Origin: an uncultured Verrucomicrobiota bacterium
Lineage (GTDB): Bacteria; Verrucomicrobiota; Verrucomicrobiia; Opitutales; Intestinicryptomonadaceae
Assembly (NCBI GenBank): GCA_949283955.1
Contig: CASDUP010000027.1
Coordinates: forward strand, 1-51,993
Direction: 5' to 3'
Length of the DNA: 51,993 nt
How positions within the stretch are numbered: position 1 is the first letter of the stretch; the number at the start of each line of letters is the position of its first letter. Of this stretch, positions 17,572 through 27,256 are shown one piece after another. Position numbers and translations under genes: made by a program. The notes beneath the pieces are model-generated. The model was not told the origin of the DNA and made no database searches. It was given only the letters and a program-made list of their open reading frames with translations.

Positions 17572-19407
17572 TCAGAGCCTGCGAACTGCCCCGTCGGCTG
17601 CGCTGGATACGCTCTTGGCGTAGAACTGAAGGGCCTTTGACACAACCCTCTTCCTGTCCGGCTTGTACGCCGCTTCTCCGCGCGCGAGCATTTCAGCCCT
17701 CCTTGCGTTGAGTTCGTCCTCTCCAACGTCCAAATTTATGGATCTGTTAGGAATGTCTATGTCGATAAAATCTCCGTCCCGCACGAGGGCTATGTCTCCT
17801 CCGTCGGCAGCCTCCGGCGAGGCGTGGCCTATCGAAAGTCCGCTAGTTCCTCCGGAGAATCTTCCGTCGGTCAAAAGGGCGCATGCTTTGCCAAGCCCCA
17901 TGCTTTTCAAGTGGCTCGTGGGATAGAGCATTTCCTGCATTCCGGGGCCGCCTTTTGGACCCTCGTAAATAATGACTACTACGTCCCCGGGCTTTACCTT
18001 TCCACCAAGTATTCCTGCGCTCGCTCCCTGCTCGGAGTGGAACACCTTGGCTGTTCCCCTAAATTTCAATATGGAAGCGTCGACGCCCGCCGTCTTTACT
18101 ATGCTGCCTTCTTTTGCTATGTTTCCCTTGAGAACGGCAAGCCCTCCGTCTTTGCTAAACGCGTTTTCAACGGAGCGTATGGCTCCGTCTTTTCTGTCGG
18201 TGTCGGGGGAGTCGAAATAATTTTCCTGGGACCACGCTGACACGGAAAACTTGTTCGCGGGTGCTGCAAGGAAGAATTTTTTTACCTTTTCCGAACACGA
18301 CGGAGAAAGAATGTCGTATTTCTTTATCGCTTTGCCGAGAGTTTTTTCGTGGACGGTTTTCGTTTTCGTATTGATTATTCCCGCTCTGTTTAGCTCGCCG
18401 AGTATTCCGAATATCCCCCCTGCGCGGTGGACGTCCTGTATGTGGACCTTGTTCGTGCTTGGGGCGACTTTGCATATGTGCGGAGTGGTCTTCGAGAGCT
18501 CGTCGATATCGCCCATGGAGAAATCTACGCCGCCCTCGCGCGCAATGGCGAGAAGATGCAAAACCGTATTTGTGCTTCCCCCCATTGCTATATCGAGCTT
18601 CATGGCGTTGAGGAAGGCGTCGCGGGTGGCTATGGAGCGTGGAAGAACGGAGTCGTCGCCGTTTTCGTAGTAGGCTTTTGCCATTTCAACGATTCTTTTG
18701 GCGGCCTTTTTAAAGAGATTCTTCCGAAGCTTGTGCGTTGCCAATAGCGTTCCGTTCCCTGGAAGGGACAGTCCGATTGCCTCCGTCAGGCAACTCATGG
18801 AGTTTGCCGTAAACATTCCCGAGCAGGATCCGCAACCCGGACACGCGGCCCTCTCTATGGCCATGAGTTCGGATTCCGAAACGTCTGGATTGCCCCCGGC
18901 TATCATAGCGTCTATCAAATCCAGGCGGCGGGTTTCTCCCTCTGTTTTTAAAATTCCCGCCTCCATTGGCCCTCCCGTGACGAAAATTGTGGGAATGTTC
19001 AGGCGCATAGTAGCCATCAACATTCCGGGGGTGATTTTGTCGCACCCTGAAATGCACACGAGAGCGTCAGCGCAATGGGCCTTGCACATGTATTCTACGC
19101 TGTCGGCAATTAGCTCGCGCGATGGAAGGGAGTAGAGCATTCCTTCGTGCCCCATTGCGATGCCGTCGTCTATTGCTATCGTGTTAAATTCTCTCGCTAT
19201 TCCCCCGGCTTTCTCCACGCATTCGCGCACTAATTTTCCCGCTTTGTCGAGGTGTACGTGGCCCGGAACAAACTGGGTAAAGGAATTGGCTATAGCAATA
19301 ACCGGCTTTCCAAAGTCGGATTCCTTAACCCCGGCAGCCCTCCACAGCGAGCGCGCTCCGGCCATGCTTCTTCCTGTAAAACTTTTTTTTGAATTATATT
19401 CTGGCAT
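17572..19407 (-). CDS. ilvD: Dihydroxy-acid dehydratase
   Basis: Converts 2,3-dihydroxy-isovalerate and -methylvalerate to the 2-keto acids in valine and isoleucine synthesis, using an iron-sulfur cluster. The 611 residues include [11 protein letters not shown], the substrate/Mg region [11 protein letters not shown], and the cluster cysteines in CISGCDK and [11 protein letters not shown]. The later [14 protein letters not shown] block is also present. Length fits the long IlvD form of E. coli type. The ATG is preceded by an AT-rich 148-base gap behind the VOC gene. It may head a six-gene operon that continues through yicC to the exbBD genes. Confidence 0.95.
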   Translation of the reverse strand: MPEYNSKKSFTGRSMAGARSLWRAAGVKESDFGKPVIAIANSFTQFVPGHVHLDKAGKLVRECVEKAGGIAREFNTIAIDDGIAMGHEGMLYSLPSRELIADSVEYMCKAHCADALVCISGCDKITPGMLMATMRLNIPTIFVTGGPMEAGILKTEGETRRLDLIDAMIAGGNPDVSESELMAIERAACPGCGSCSGMFTANSMSCLTEAIGLSLPGNGTLLATHKLRKNLFKKAAKRIVEMAKAYYENGDDSVLPRSIATRDAFLNAMKLDIAMGGSTNTVLHLLAIAREGGVDFSMGDIDELSKTTPHICKVAPSTNKVHIQDVHRAGGIFGILGELNRAGIINTKTKTVHEKTLGKAIKKYDILSPSCSEKVKKFFLAAPANKFSVSAWSQENYFDSPDTDRKDGAIRSVENAFSKDGGLAVLKGNIAKEGSIVKTAGVDASILKFRGTAKVFHSEQGASAGILGGKVKPGDVVVIIYEGPKGGPGMQEMLYPTSHLKSMGLGKACALLTDGRFSGGTSGLSIGHASPEAADGGDIALVRDGDFIDIDIPNRSINLDVGEDELNARRAEMLARGEAAYKPDRKRVVSKALQFYAKSVSSAADGAVRRL

Positions 19408-19555
19408 ATTTTTCGTTTTTCAAAATTTGAAGTGGGAAAGATTTTTGGTCCGATTCTTCCCAATCGTAAGAGAACAAAGAAGTAAAAAACAGACAGGGAA
19501 TTTAGTCAATCAATTAACAATCCCAGCGCTTCTTAAATTCGGGCTTTTTCTAAAA

Positions 19556-20005
19556 TCAATCGGATATGATTTCTACTATGTTTCCGTCCTTGTCAGACAC
19601 CCGCGCGGAGTAGTTTCCGTTGGAATCGACGGAGGGCCTCTTCAAAATTTCGTATCCGTCCCAGTCGAGCTCCCCGGTTATCTGTTCCACCTTGCTTCTG
19701 TCTTCCGCGCAAAAAGCCACTATTCCGGAGCTTTTCCCTCCGGGATTTTCCTTCAGCATTAACTTTCCTCCCCCTTCAAAGAGCAACAAGAACGACTTTC
19801 CTCCGGGAAGTTTGACCGGCGGCGCGGAGTCGAAGTATCTTTCAAAAAAGTTGGCGGACCTATCCAGGTCGCGCACAAATAAAACGGCATAATCCAACTT
19901 CATTGAACCTTCGTATCGGACAGACGGAGGTCTGCGCAACCATTTTTTTGCCCGTTTCGGCTCTGGGAAATATTTTGTCTTTGCGTTTTTTTTGAAGCCT
20001 TCCAT
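19556..20005 (-). CDS. Glyoxalase/VOC-fold protein with a basic N-terminal extension
   Basis: From the Met at 19903 the sequence is a single vicinal-oxygen-chelate domain (opening MKLDYAVLFVRDLDRSANFF and closing SDKDGNIVEII), about 115 residues. Proteins of this fold are metal-dependent lyases, isomerases, dioxygenases or antibiotic-binding proteins, and the substrate cannot be told here. The start is placed at 20005 because AGGAG lies 7 bases before that ATG. This adds 34 Lys/Arg-rich residues before the domain. A start at 19903 is also possible. The ATG is only 25 bases from the divergent tex start, so the two promoters must overlap the opposite coding regions or the start sites are tightly packed. 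Confidence 0.8.
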   Translation of the reverse strand: MEGFKKNAKTKYFPEPKRAKKWLRRPPSVRYEGSMKLDYAVLFVRDLDRSANFFERYFDSAPPVKLPGGKSFLLLFEGGGKLMLKENPGGKSSGIVAFCAEDRSKVEQITGELDWDGYEILKRPSVDSNGNYSARVSDKDGNIVEIISD

Positions 20006-20030
20006 AACGGTTCTCCTTTTAGATTTTTTC

Positions 20031-22304
20031 ATGGACGAAACTAGAATTCAAAAAATAGCCGCGGCGTTGAATCTGCCTTCGGGGAGTGTCGCAGCGACAG
20101 GAAAATTGCTCGAAGAGGGGGCCACTGTTCCCTTCATAGCGCGGTACAGGAAAGAGGCCACTGGAACTTTGGACGAAGTGGCGATAGCGGCCATTCGGGA
20201 CGAGAACGAGCGCTTGGGGATTTTGGAGGCGCGCGGGGCGTCGATAAAAAAATCCCTTGAAGAGCGCAAGCTTCTGACTCCGGAACTCGAGTCAAAAATC
20301 GACGCGGCGGACACGCTTGCCAGGTTGGAGGATATCTACCAGCCCTTCAGGCCGAAGCGCAAAACAAGGGGAGTTATGGCGAGGGAAAAAGGATTGGAAC
20401 CCCTCGCGAAGTTTATAGTGGAAAACCAGAGTTCTGGCTGTTCGGAAATAGCCTTGGAGTTTGTCGACCCGGAAAAGGGCGTTGGGAGCGCGGAGGAGGC
20501 TCTCGCGGGAGCGAGGGATATAATAGCGGAAAATATATCGGACTCTCCGGAGGCGAGGGAGTCGTTGAGAAAATACTTTTCCGAAAACGCAGTGATTACT
20601 TCTAAAGTTCTGAGCGGAAAGGAAGAGTCCGGGGCAAAGTACAGGGATTATTTCGACAAAACAGAGAGCGTAAAGAGCATTCCGGGACACAGAATATTGG
20701 CAATAAGAAGGGGCGAGTCGGAGGGTTTTTTGTACATGAAGATAGCCCCCGCGGACGAGTCGCTTGCAATAGCGATTATCGAGGGAATGTTTTTAAAGTC
20801 GGGAAGCGGGGAATGCGCCAAGCAAGTGAAACTTGCCGTGGAGGATTCGTACAAAAGGCTGCTTGCTCCCTCGACCGAAGTGTTTGTCAGGTTGGAGCTG
20901 AAAAGAAGAGCCGATGAAGAGGCGGTAAAGGTGTTTTCCGACAACCTTCGCGAACTTTTAATGGCTTCCCCATTGGGAAGAAAAAACGTATTGGCTATAG
21001 ATCCCGGATTTAGAACTGGATGCAAGTTGGCCTGCCTTGACAGGCAGGGCGCGCTACTCTTCCACGACGTAATTTTCCCCGAACGGGGGGGAGCTTCTGA
21101 GGCAAGGACCAAAGTTTTGTCATACTGCGAAAAATTTTCAATAGAGGCGATAGCTGTCGGGAACGGTACGGCCGGAAGGGAGACGGAATCTTTTCTCAAG
21201 GGGTTAGGGCTAAAAATTCCCGTCGTGATGGTGAACGAAAGCGGAGCTTCCATATACTCCGCAAGCGAGGTGGCAAGAGAGGAATTTCCCGACCAGGATA
21301 TAACGGTAAGGGGAGCGGTTTCAATAGGAAGGCGGCTTATGGATCCGCTCGCCGAACTTGTGAAGATAGATCCCCAATCCATAGGGGTAGGGCAGTACCA
21401 GCACGACGTGAACCAGGTCTTGCTGAAGAAATCCCTCGACGATGTGGTGGTAAGTTGCGTCAATTCCGTGGGAGTGGAGGTGAACACCGCCAGCAAGCAG
21501 CTGTTGTCCTACGTGGCCGGATTGAATTCGTCGGTGGCCGCAAACATAGTGGAGTACAGAAACCTTAACGGTCCCTTTAAGTCCCGAAGGGAACTTTTGA
21601 AGGTAAAGGGATTGGGCGCCAAAACCTACGAGCAGGCGGCGGGATTTTTGAGAATTCGCGATGGAGTAAACCCTCTGGACGCCAGCGCCGTCCATCCCGA
21701 GCGCTACGAACTCGTAGAAAAAATGGCCTCCGATATAGGCGCGAATGTTCCGGAACTCTTGGAGAACGCCTCTGTGAGGGCCAAGATAGACCTAAAAAAA
21801 TATGTTGGAGGCGACATAGGCCTGCCAACCTTAAATGATATAATGTCGGAACTTGGAAGGCCCGGCAGGGATCCCAGAAAGAAGTTCGAGACTTTTTCGT
21901 TTGCCGAAGGAGTGGAGAAGATAGAGGATCTAAAGGAGGGAATGAGCCTTCCGGGTATAGTCACGAATGTCACGGCTTTCGGGGCGTTTGTGGATATTGG
22001 AGTGCACCAGGACGGTTTGGTTCATGTTAGCGAGCTGTCAGACTCCTTCGTAAAGGACCCGAGAGATGTGGTTAAACCCCAGCAAAAGGTCAATGTGAGG
22101 GTTCTGGAGGTCGACATTCCCAGAAAGAGAATTTCTCTTACGATGAGAAGCTCCCTTCAAAAACGCGCGAAGGGAGCCGGAGAAATGTCCGATAAAAAGT
22201 CCGGAAAATTTCCGGTTAGGCCGAGAAAAAACGAGCCCTTCGGAAATTCATTTGGGGACGCATTTGGGAAGCTCGGAGCAGGTCCCTCCAAAGGAAAATT
22301 TTGA
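20031..22304 (+). CDS. tex: Tex-family RNA-binding transcription accessory protein
   Basis: Tex is a multidomain RNA-binding protein linked to the transcription complex and to toxin expression in several pathogens. The parts are in the usual order: N-terminal helical Tex domain (RIQKIAAAL... then ARYRKEATG), a YqgF/RNase H-like domain (VLAIDPGFRTGCKLACLD), a helix-hairpin-helix (RRELLKVKGLGAKTYEQAAG) and a C-terminal S1 domain (GIVTNVTAFGAFVDIG). I start it at the ATG of 20031 because family homology begins with DETRIQKI; an upstream in-frame ATG at 19992 would add 13 hydrophobic, unrelated residues. Length (757 residues) is normal. A Ser/Lys-rich tail of about 45 residues follows S1. Confidence 0.94.
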   Translation: MDETRIQKIAAALNLPSGSVAATGKLLEEGATVPFIARYRKEATGTLDEVAIAAIRDENERLGILEARGASIKKSLEERKLLTPELESKIDAADTLARLEDIYQPFRPKRKTRGVMAREKGLEPLAKFIVENQSSGCSEIALEFVDPEKGVGSAEEALAGARDIIAENISDSPEARESLRKYFSENAVITSKVLSGKEESGAKYRDYFDKTESVKSIPGHRILAIRRGESEGFLYMKIAPADESLAIAIIEGMFLKSGSGECAKQVKLAVEDSYKRLLAPSTEVFVRLELKRRADEEAVKVFSDNLRELLMASPLGRKNVLAIDPGFRTGCKLACLDRQGALLFHDVIFPERGGASEARTKVLSYCEKFSIEAIAVGNGTAGRETESFLKGLGLKIPVVMVNESGASIYSASEVAREEFPDQDITVRGAVSIGRRLMDPLAELVKIDPQSIGVGQYQHDVNQVLLKKSLDDVVVSCVNSVGVEVNTASKQLLSYVAGLNSSVAANIVEYRNLNGPFKSRRELLKVKGLGAKTYEQAAGFLRIRDGVNPLDASAVHPERYELVEKMASDIGANVPELLENASVRAKIDLKKYVGGDIGLPTLNDIMSELGRPGRDPRKKFETFSFAEGVEKIEDLKEGMSLPGIVTNVTAFGAFVDIGVHQDGLVHVSELSDSFVKDPRDVVKPQQKVNVRVLEVDIPRKRISLTMRSSLQKRAKGAGEMSDKKSGKFPVRPRKNEPFGNSFGDAFGKLGAGPSKGKF

Positions 22305-22368
22305 AGTTGCGATAAAAAAAACTTGCATTCGGATTCGATATAGGTAGAACGCCGTAAATTGAAATTTC

Positions 22369-22453
22369 GCTCGGGTGGTGGAATTGGTAGACACGTACGT
22401 TTGAGGTGCGTATGGCGTAAGCCGTGCGGGTTCAAGTCCCGCCCCGAGCACCA
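22369..22453 (+). tRNA. tRNA-Leu (anticodon GAG)
   Basis: The acceptor GCTCGGG (22369-22375) pairs with CCCGAGC (22443-22449). The D arm, an anticodon arm with loop TTGAGGT, a long class II variable arm (TGGC/GCC) and a T arm (GCGGG-TTCAAGT-CCCGC) are all visible. The anticodon is GAG, reading CUC and CUU. The 3' CCA is encoded (22451-22453). A terminator follows 10 bases later, and the AT-rich accessory stretch starts directly behind it. Confidence 0.96.
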
Positions 22454-22462
22454 CTTACGCTT

Positions 22463-22487
22463 CAAGCCTTCGGCTTGGGGTTTTTTT
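22463..22487 (+). terminator. Terminator after tRNA-Leu(GAG)
   Basis: A 6-bp stem CAAGCC/GGCTTG (22463-22468 and 22472-22477) with a 3-base loop is followed by GGG and seven T residues. Confidence 0.85.
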
Positions 22488-22602
22488 GTTCTCGATAAAA
22501 AAAATGCCTACATAAAGACCCTCTTTTTGGGTCAAATCGCGCGGCTGCCGCCAAAGTTTTCGGCCTAATCTTTTTTACGCTTTTGCGATGGAAAAATTTT
22601 TT

Positions 22603-22867
22603 CTTTTACCCTGCAAAAAAATAAATTCCCCCGCGTGACCCTTACTCGGGGAAGTTTTTTGGCTCTTTTGCCCCTCAAAATAAATATTTTTTCCGCGCTA
22701 AACCAGGCCCCGCAGTTTTTCGGAATGGCTTTTGCTTTGAAAAAAATAAATATCTTTTCAGTACCGACGAGCGGCAAGGCGGGCGCGATAAAGGCTTTTG
22801 CCCTGCAAAATAATTCCCGAGCACGCCGGGGTTGATGCCGCAGACGGCGATTTTTACCCTGTAAAAA
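22603..22867. repeat. Five regularly spaced palindromic elements
   Basis: A degenerate unit with consensus CTTTTGCCCTGCAAAATAAA starts at 22603, 22665, 22729, 22795 and about 22850, that is every 55-66 bases. Copies 4 and 5 are perfect hairpins: TTTTGC-CCT-GCAAAA at 22796-22810 and TTTTTAC-CCT-GTAAAAA at 22851-22867. The G:C to A:T change on both arms between these two copies keeps the pairing. Copies 2 and 3 are less regular. The sequence between copies is not repeated. I see no protein frame that explains the pattern. Confidence 0.6.
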
Positions 22868-24041
22868 TTATCAGCACTTCGCAACAGACGGATTTCGCAT
22901 GCAATATTCGTTTCTATTTTCGCAAGTATGTTTTAATACCAATATGTTTTCTTCCATTTGGGAAAGTTCCTTCGCATCCTATGCAATAGATGTTTGCACC
23001 ATATTTATATTTAATTTGGTTGTGGTTGAGTTTTGCATAGGCTATGTTTAGAGCATATTTGCATATTTCATTTTTACAGTATCGTTGGACATTGAGGTTT
23101 TTCTTTGCCGCCGCAAATGGATCGCTTTATTTATCGGCAAAAAGGGGCTATTTCGGCAGCGTTGGCAGGAGTTTTTTATTTGGTAGTTGCTGTCGTATCC
23201 TTCGTGGTTATTTACAATATTTGCCCTGTTTAATACGCAAAGAAATAATAATAATTAATTAAATTTTAAAATAAAGCCAAAATATTGCAACCGATTATAA
23301 TATAACCCATTATCAATGAAAGTGATGTGTTGAACCATTCGAAGAATCTTGCCATGCAATTTTTGGCAGTGGAAATTTCGGATAAAGTAGCAGTTTTTGG
23401 CAATCCGCGATACGAAATATATTTTATATTTAATTCATCAACATTCACTTCAGAATATCCTAAAGCTCGACTGTCTTCAGCATTCCCGATTTAGCAAAAG
23501 ATTTCGAAAATGGTTTTGCAGGCATTTTTTGAAGAATTGAATATGTATCGAATAGCTGCGCTACAAAGGAGTATATTTGAGCGCTCTACCTCGCTCTTGC
23601 TTGGAACATGGAAAGGCAATTATTCTATCAGATAAAACTGTTTTGGCAGATTCACTTGTCCGGTTTGCATGACGATTGTGTACGAGACGTCTTAAACCAC
23701 TTGGGGGTGGGCATAAAACAGGTAGGCTTTTCTTCATTTAAATTTCGCGCGAAATTTTATTTTTGGCGAGTTTTAGGTCTGAACTTCAAGCGGCTCCATT
23801 TGTATTCCATTGACTAATTAGTTCTAAAAACTTCAAGCAAGCAGATTTTCAAGCTAACTGCAATCGCCACTTGGCGGTGCAAAATAGTACAAAAGTTTGC
23901 CTTGGAAAATCTATTTGTTCCTTTAGTAGAGGAGAACTTGTTTCTTTTTGAGAATGGATTTCTTGAACTATTTGAAGGAAAGCATATTAACTCTCGTCGC
24001 TTCTTGGGCTAGAATTGCCTGTTTATTATTGTATTATCTCA

Positions 24042-24061
24042 AAATTATGTTATCATAATTT
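24042..24061. promoter_or_regulatory. Perfect palindrome upstream of the broken glycoside hydrolase
   Basis: AAATTATG-TTAT-CATAATTT is an 8-bp perfect inverted repeat with a 4-base centre, about 130 bases before the hydrolase start codon. No T-tract follows, so it is more like an operator or a chance AT palindrome than a terminator. No regulator gene is adjacent. Confidence 0.35.
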
Positions 24062-24189
24062 ATAAATCTTTTTCGTGGTGGGGGTGTTTTTTGGATATTT
24101 GGTTGTTCGGAACGCAGTCTCATGACGGCTTGTGTCAAGACAGAATTATTCGCGAAACGGATTTTAATCTTAAACTATAGGTATAAAAC

Positions 24190-26956
24190 ATGAAAAGAAC
24201 TCTGCTACAACTTATATTGGCGATATTTGTCGCCATATAGTCGGCCGGCTGCGATAAAAAGGCTCAGGTGGTCGATATTTCGTCGTCGGCAAATGCAAAA
24301 TTAGATTCTATAAGATGTGTCGAACCAGGCCTGAGGCGCTTTGGAGGCATGGATTTTTCCATAGTGGATCCTGCAGTCGAGAGTGGAAATTGGGTTATAT
24401 CCACATCTCCGGAAAACAATGTCGTGGAGATTGATGTTTCAAAGTACATAAGCAAAAACGATAAATACATGTTTCTCTTGCATGCTTATGAAGGATTATC
24501 CGGCAAAGATAAATTTGACGGGGAAATATGCATCACATTTACCGACGGCGGAATTACAAGATTGAAGGTAAAGAACGGTGAAGACATCGGTCCTGCGGCG
24601 GGTCCGGCTATTGCGTACGACAACGCTCTGCCCGTGTATGTCGAAAACAAGGAGGGGAAATCGGGGGTGCTGTACTTAAGCCGCTTCATTATAAAGCATG
24701 GCGCTGTTCCGGGGGCGAAGCCGGCAACCGTCTCGAAAGTAAAATTCACTTCAAAGGACAAATGGCGTATAGCTGGAGTATCGTTGTCTTCCGAGGAAGT
24801 TCAAACTACCGAGAATTATGTTTTCGATCCTAAAATATGGAAGCCATTGGATACTTCAGACCTGGCGATAAAGAAGGATAGCGCTCTCGATGTTTCGTCG
24901 CAGATGACGGGTGCTCCATGCGGGATCTACGGAAGGGTAGTAGTGGGAAAAACTGGAAAATTCGAGTTTGAGAAAAAGCCGGGGGTTCCGATACGTTTCA
25001 AAGGTACAAATTTGCGCCTTGCGAATCGTTTTCCTGTAGATAACGAGGTGGTGGATCCTTCGGCTCCCAAAGTTGTTGGTGAGCTTGTGCGAGATCACGA
25101 AGATATAGACGAATATGTAAAAATACTAAAAAAGCAGGGTTATAACGCCGTGCGTTGGCGTCCTGCCATGCGCGGAAAGGCCGAATATGACGCGCCGTAC
25201 CAACTGAAGCCTGAAATTCAAGACATGTATGACTATTATGTGTATGCGCTTAAACGCGAGGGGATATACATATTCTATTATCTTTGCAGCAACGACGATG
25301 GTAGCCCGGATTTCAGATGGGACGAGCGCCAAACGATTAAGATAAAAATGATGCTTGGCGACAAGCAGGTGAGGGAAAACTGGCGCAAGCTTGCCAAGAT
25401 GCAGCTCGAACATGTAAATCCCTATACGGGCATGGCGCTGAAAGACGATCCTGTAGTAGCTACGCTCGAATATTGGAATGAATTTGAGCAGGGGCCGAAA
25501 AAGTACGATTCCCTGACTGCTGAAGGCAAAGAGCTTCTGACTAGAAAGTTCAAAGAATTTATAAAAAACAAGTATGGTACTATTGAGAAGTTTCTTGAAG
25601 ACAATAAGAAATGGAAGCAGGAAACTCCGCTTAACTCTTTCGACGACATAGGTGTATTGTCGTATTCAAACATGCACACCAAGGCTTATGCACAGTTTAT
25701 TGTAGAGGCAATGCGCGACACACATGCGTATTGGAGGAAAGTCGTTTGCGACGAAATAGGCATGAAGGTTCCGATTCACCAAAATAATTGCGGAAAGGAA
25801 GTTTATTGGGGATTCGCCGGTGCCGAGGGTGGAAGTTATATAGCTTGCAACGCATACTTTGTCCATCCGTCGTCTTATCTTATAGGCGGGGCAGTGCCGG
25901 GCAAAAGCGAATTTGACGAAGAGATGTATTTTTGGCGCAGCACAGTGGGACGCAAAGTTGCCGGAATGCCCATGACTGTGACCGAGTACCAGCATTGCCA
26001 CTTTAACAAATATAAGCATGAGGCGGCTCTCTCTTTCCCCGCGTATTCGGCGTTTAACGACTATGACGGACTTATCGTTTTTGACGCGGCTGTGGCTCCA
26101 CGCGGGGGAGAAATTGGCTATTTCAACGTGGCGGAAAATCCCGTATTCAGGGCGAACGATTTTATCATTCTATAGGGGCGACGTGAAAACTTCGCCGAAT
26201 CGCGTCGATATTTTATGCGACGACAGCTTCATGAAAAACAGCCCTATGCTAGCCGGCATATTGCAAAACCATTCAAAAATCGCATTGATGACGGGATTTG
26301 CGATGAATTTCCCCTCTGCGCAGAAAGTAGAGGAAGTTAAGCACGTTTCCATTAAGCCCGCGGCGCTTTCAATTTCGTTGGACGACAAATTCGACATAGG
26401 CGAGTTTGCAAAAAAGCTTAAAGCAAAAGGCATACTGCCCAAAGACAACATATCGAATCCTTCGAAGGGCATCTACCAGAGCGATACCGGCGAAATTACG
26501 ATGCGCGCCAGGGAAAAGATGATGAAAGTCGTCACTCCGAAAAGCGAGGCGATCGTAATGCGTTCCACTCTTAAAAACGAAAAATTGGGAAATCTCACGG
26601 TTAAATCTTCCACCGCCAACGCGGCTGTTGCCGTATCGTCGCTGGACAATAAGCCGATTCCCGACTCCGACAGGCTCGTGCTTACATACAATACTGACGC
26701 CATCATGGAAGACTTCGGCGTTTCGAAAAACAGGCTTTACGTCACGAGTTGGGGAACAATGCCGGTTCTAATCGAGACGGGAAAACTTTCAGCCGAGTTG
26801 AAACTTTCTCCGGACAAGAAGTATTCCGTGTACTCCTTGAAAATGAACGGCGAGCGGGTCGACAAAATTCCTATGGACGTCGTTGACGGCACAATGAAAA
26901 TAGAGCTGGATACTTCCAAGCATACGGCGGTATTTTTCGAGATAGTGTCGGAATAG
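24190..26956 (+). pseudogene. Secreted clan GH-A-like glycoside hydrolase, broken by an amber codon and a frameshift
   Basis: The ATG at 24190 opens a lipoprotein-type signal (MKRTLLQLILAIFVAI), but codon 17 is TAG (24238-24240). The same frame then resumes with SAGCDKK, the expected lipobox and mature start, and stays open to 26175. Homology-like content includes EYWNEFE (candidate acid/base Glu at 25480-25482) and VTEYQH (candidate nucleophile Glu at 25984-25986), as in TIM-barrel beta-glycosidases. Around 26155-26172 the reading frame shifts: NPVFRANDF in frame 1 continues as SFYRGDVKTS in frame 2, which runs to 26956 through a beta-rich C-terminal domain. The intact protein would be about 920 residues. 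Restart at the GTG of 24268 is possible but would remove the export signal. Exact GH family not resolved. Confidence 0.8.
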
Positions 26957-26973
26957 TTCATTATAGTGATTCA

Positions 26974-27020
26974 GGCTTTCCGCGCGCAGAAACTGTTTCC
27001 GCTCGGAAAGCCGTTTTTTT
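26974..27020 (+). terminator. Terminator behind the glycoside hydrolase pseudogene
   Basis: A 9-bp perfect stem GGCTTTCCG/CGGAAAGCC (26974-26982 and 27004-27012) with a 21-base loop is followed by G and seven T residues. It begins 17 bases after the last stop codon. Confidence 0.8.
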
Positions 27021-27109
27021 ACCCAGAGAAGGTCTGTTGAGGCTATCGCAGCGGATTGTTTTTTCAATGCGGTTTGCTTGTCTTTTTTAATTAGAGATTC
27101 GGCGTTTGG

Positions 27110-27138
27110 CGGAAAGCATTTCGCATTTCCGTTTTTTT
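27110..27138 (+). terminator. Second terminator-like hairpin
   Basis: CGGAAA/TTTCCG (27110-27115 and 27126-27131) with a 10-base loop is followed by seven T residues. It lies 90 bases behind the previous terminator with no gene between, so it may back up that terminator or end a short unannotated transcript. Confidence 0.55.
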
Positions 27139-27256
27139 AAGGCAGATATTTTTTTATTAAACCAGCCATTCGATGCTTTATATCCAAGGATTTCTATTTC
27201 GTGTGGTATGTTGTGCAAAAATCAAAAGTGAAATTCGACTTTCACTCCCAGTTATT

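Larger units (their letters stand above)
22488..24189. other. AT-rich stretch with no convincing gene
   Basis: About 1.7 kb without a recognisable protein. The left third holds the spaced palindromes. The rest becomes strongly AT-rich from about 22.9 kb, with only short frames: a 60-codon minus-strand frame at 23266-23448 ending in a hydrophobic segment, and a 69-codon plus-strand frame at 23608-23817, neither recognisable. It looks like decayed accessory DNA behind the tRNA-Leu gene. No repeat of the tRNA 3' end that would mark an attachment site was found. Confidence 0.55.

Noticed and set aside
22816..22824. CCCGAGCAC as a remnant of a duplicated tRNA-Leu 3' end
   Set aside because: Only nine bases match and the T-arm sequence is missing, so it is too short to call an attachment site.
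22603..22867. CRISPR array
   Set aside because: Repeats are short, degenerate and unequal in spacing, and no cas gene is present.
23266..23448. 60-codon minus-strand frame ending in a hydrophobic segment
   Set aside because: GTG start without a ribosome-binding site, AT-rich surroundings and no family resemblance.
23608..23817. 69-codon plus-strand frame
   Set aside because: No ribosome-binding site, unusual composition and a competing frame of similar quality in the same stretch.
24238..24240. TAG as a pyrrolysine or selenocysteine codon
   Set aside because: Pyrrolysine use would need its own tRNA and enzymes, none seen; the position is in a signal peptide where no special residue is expected, and the gene has a second lesion.
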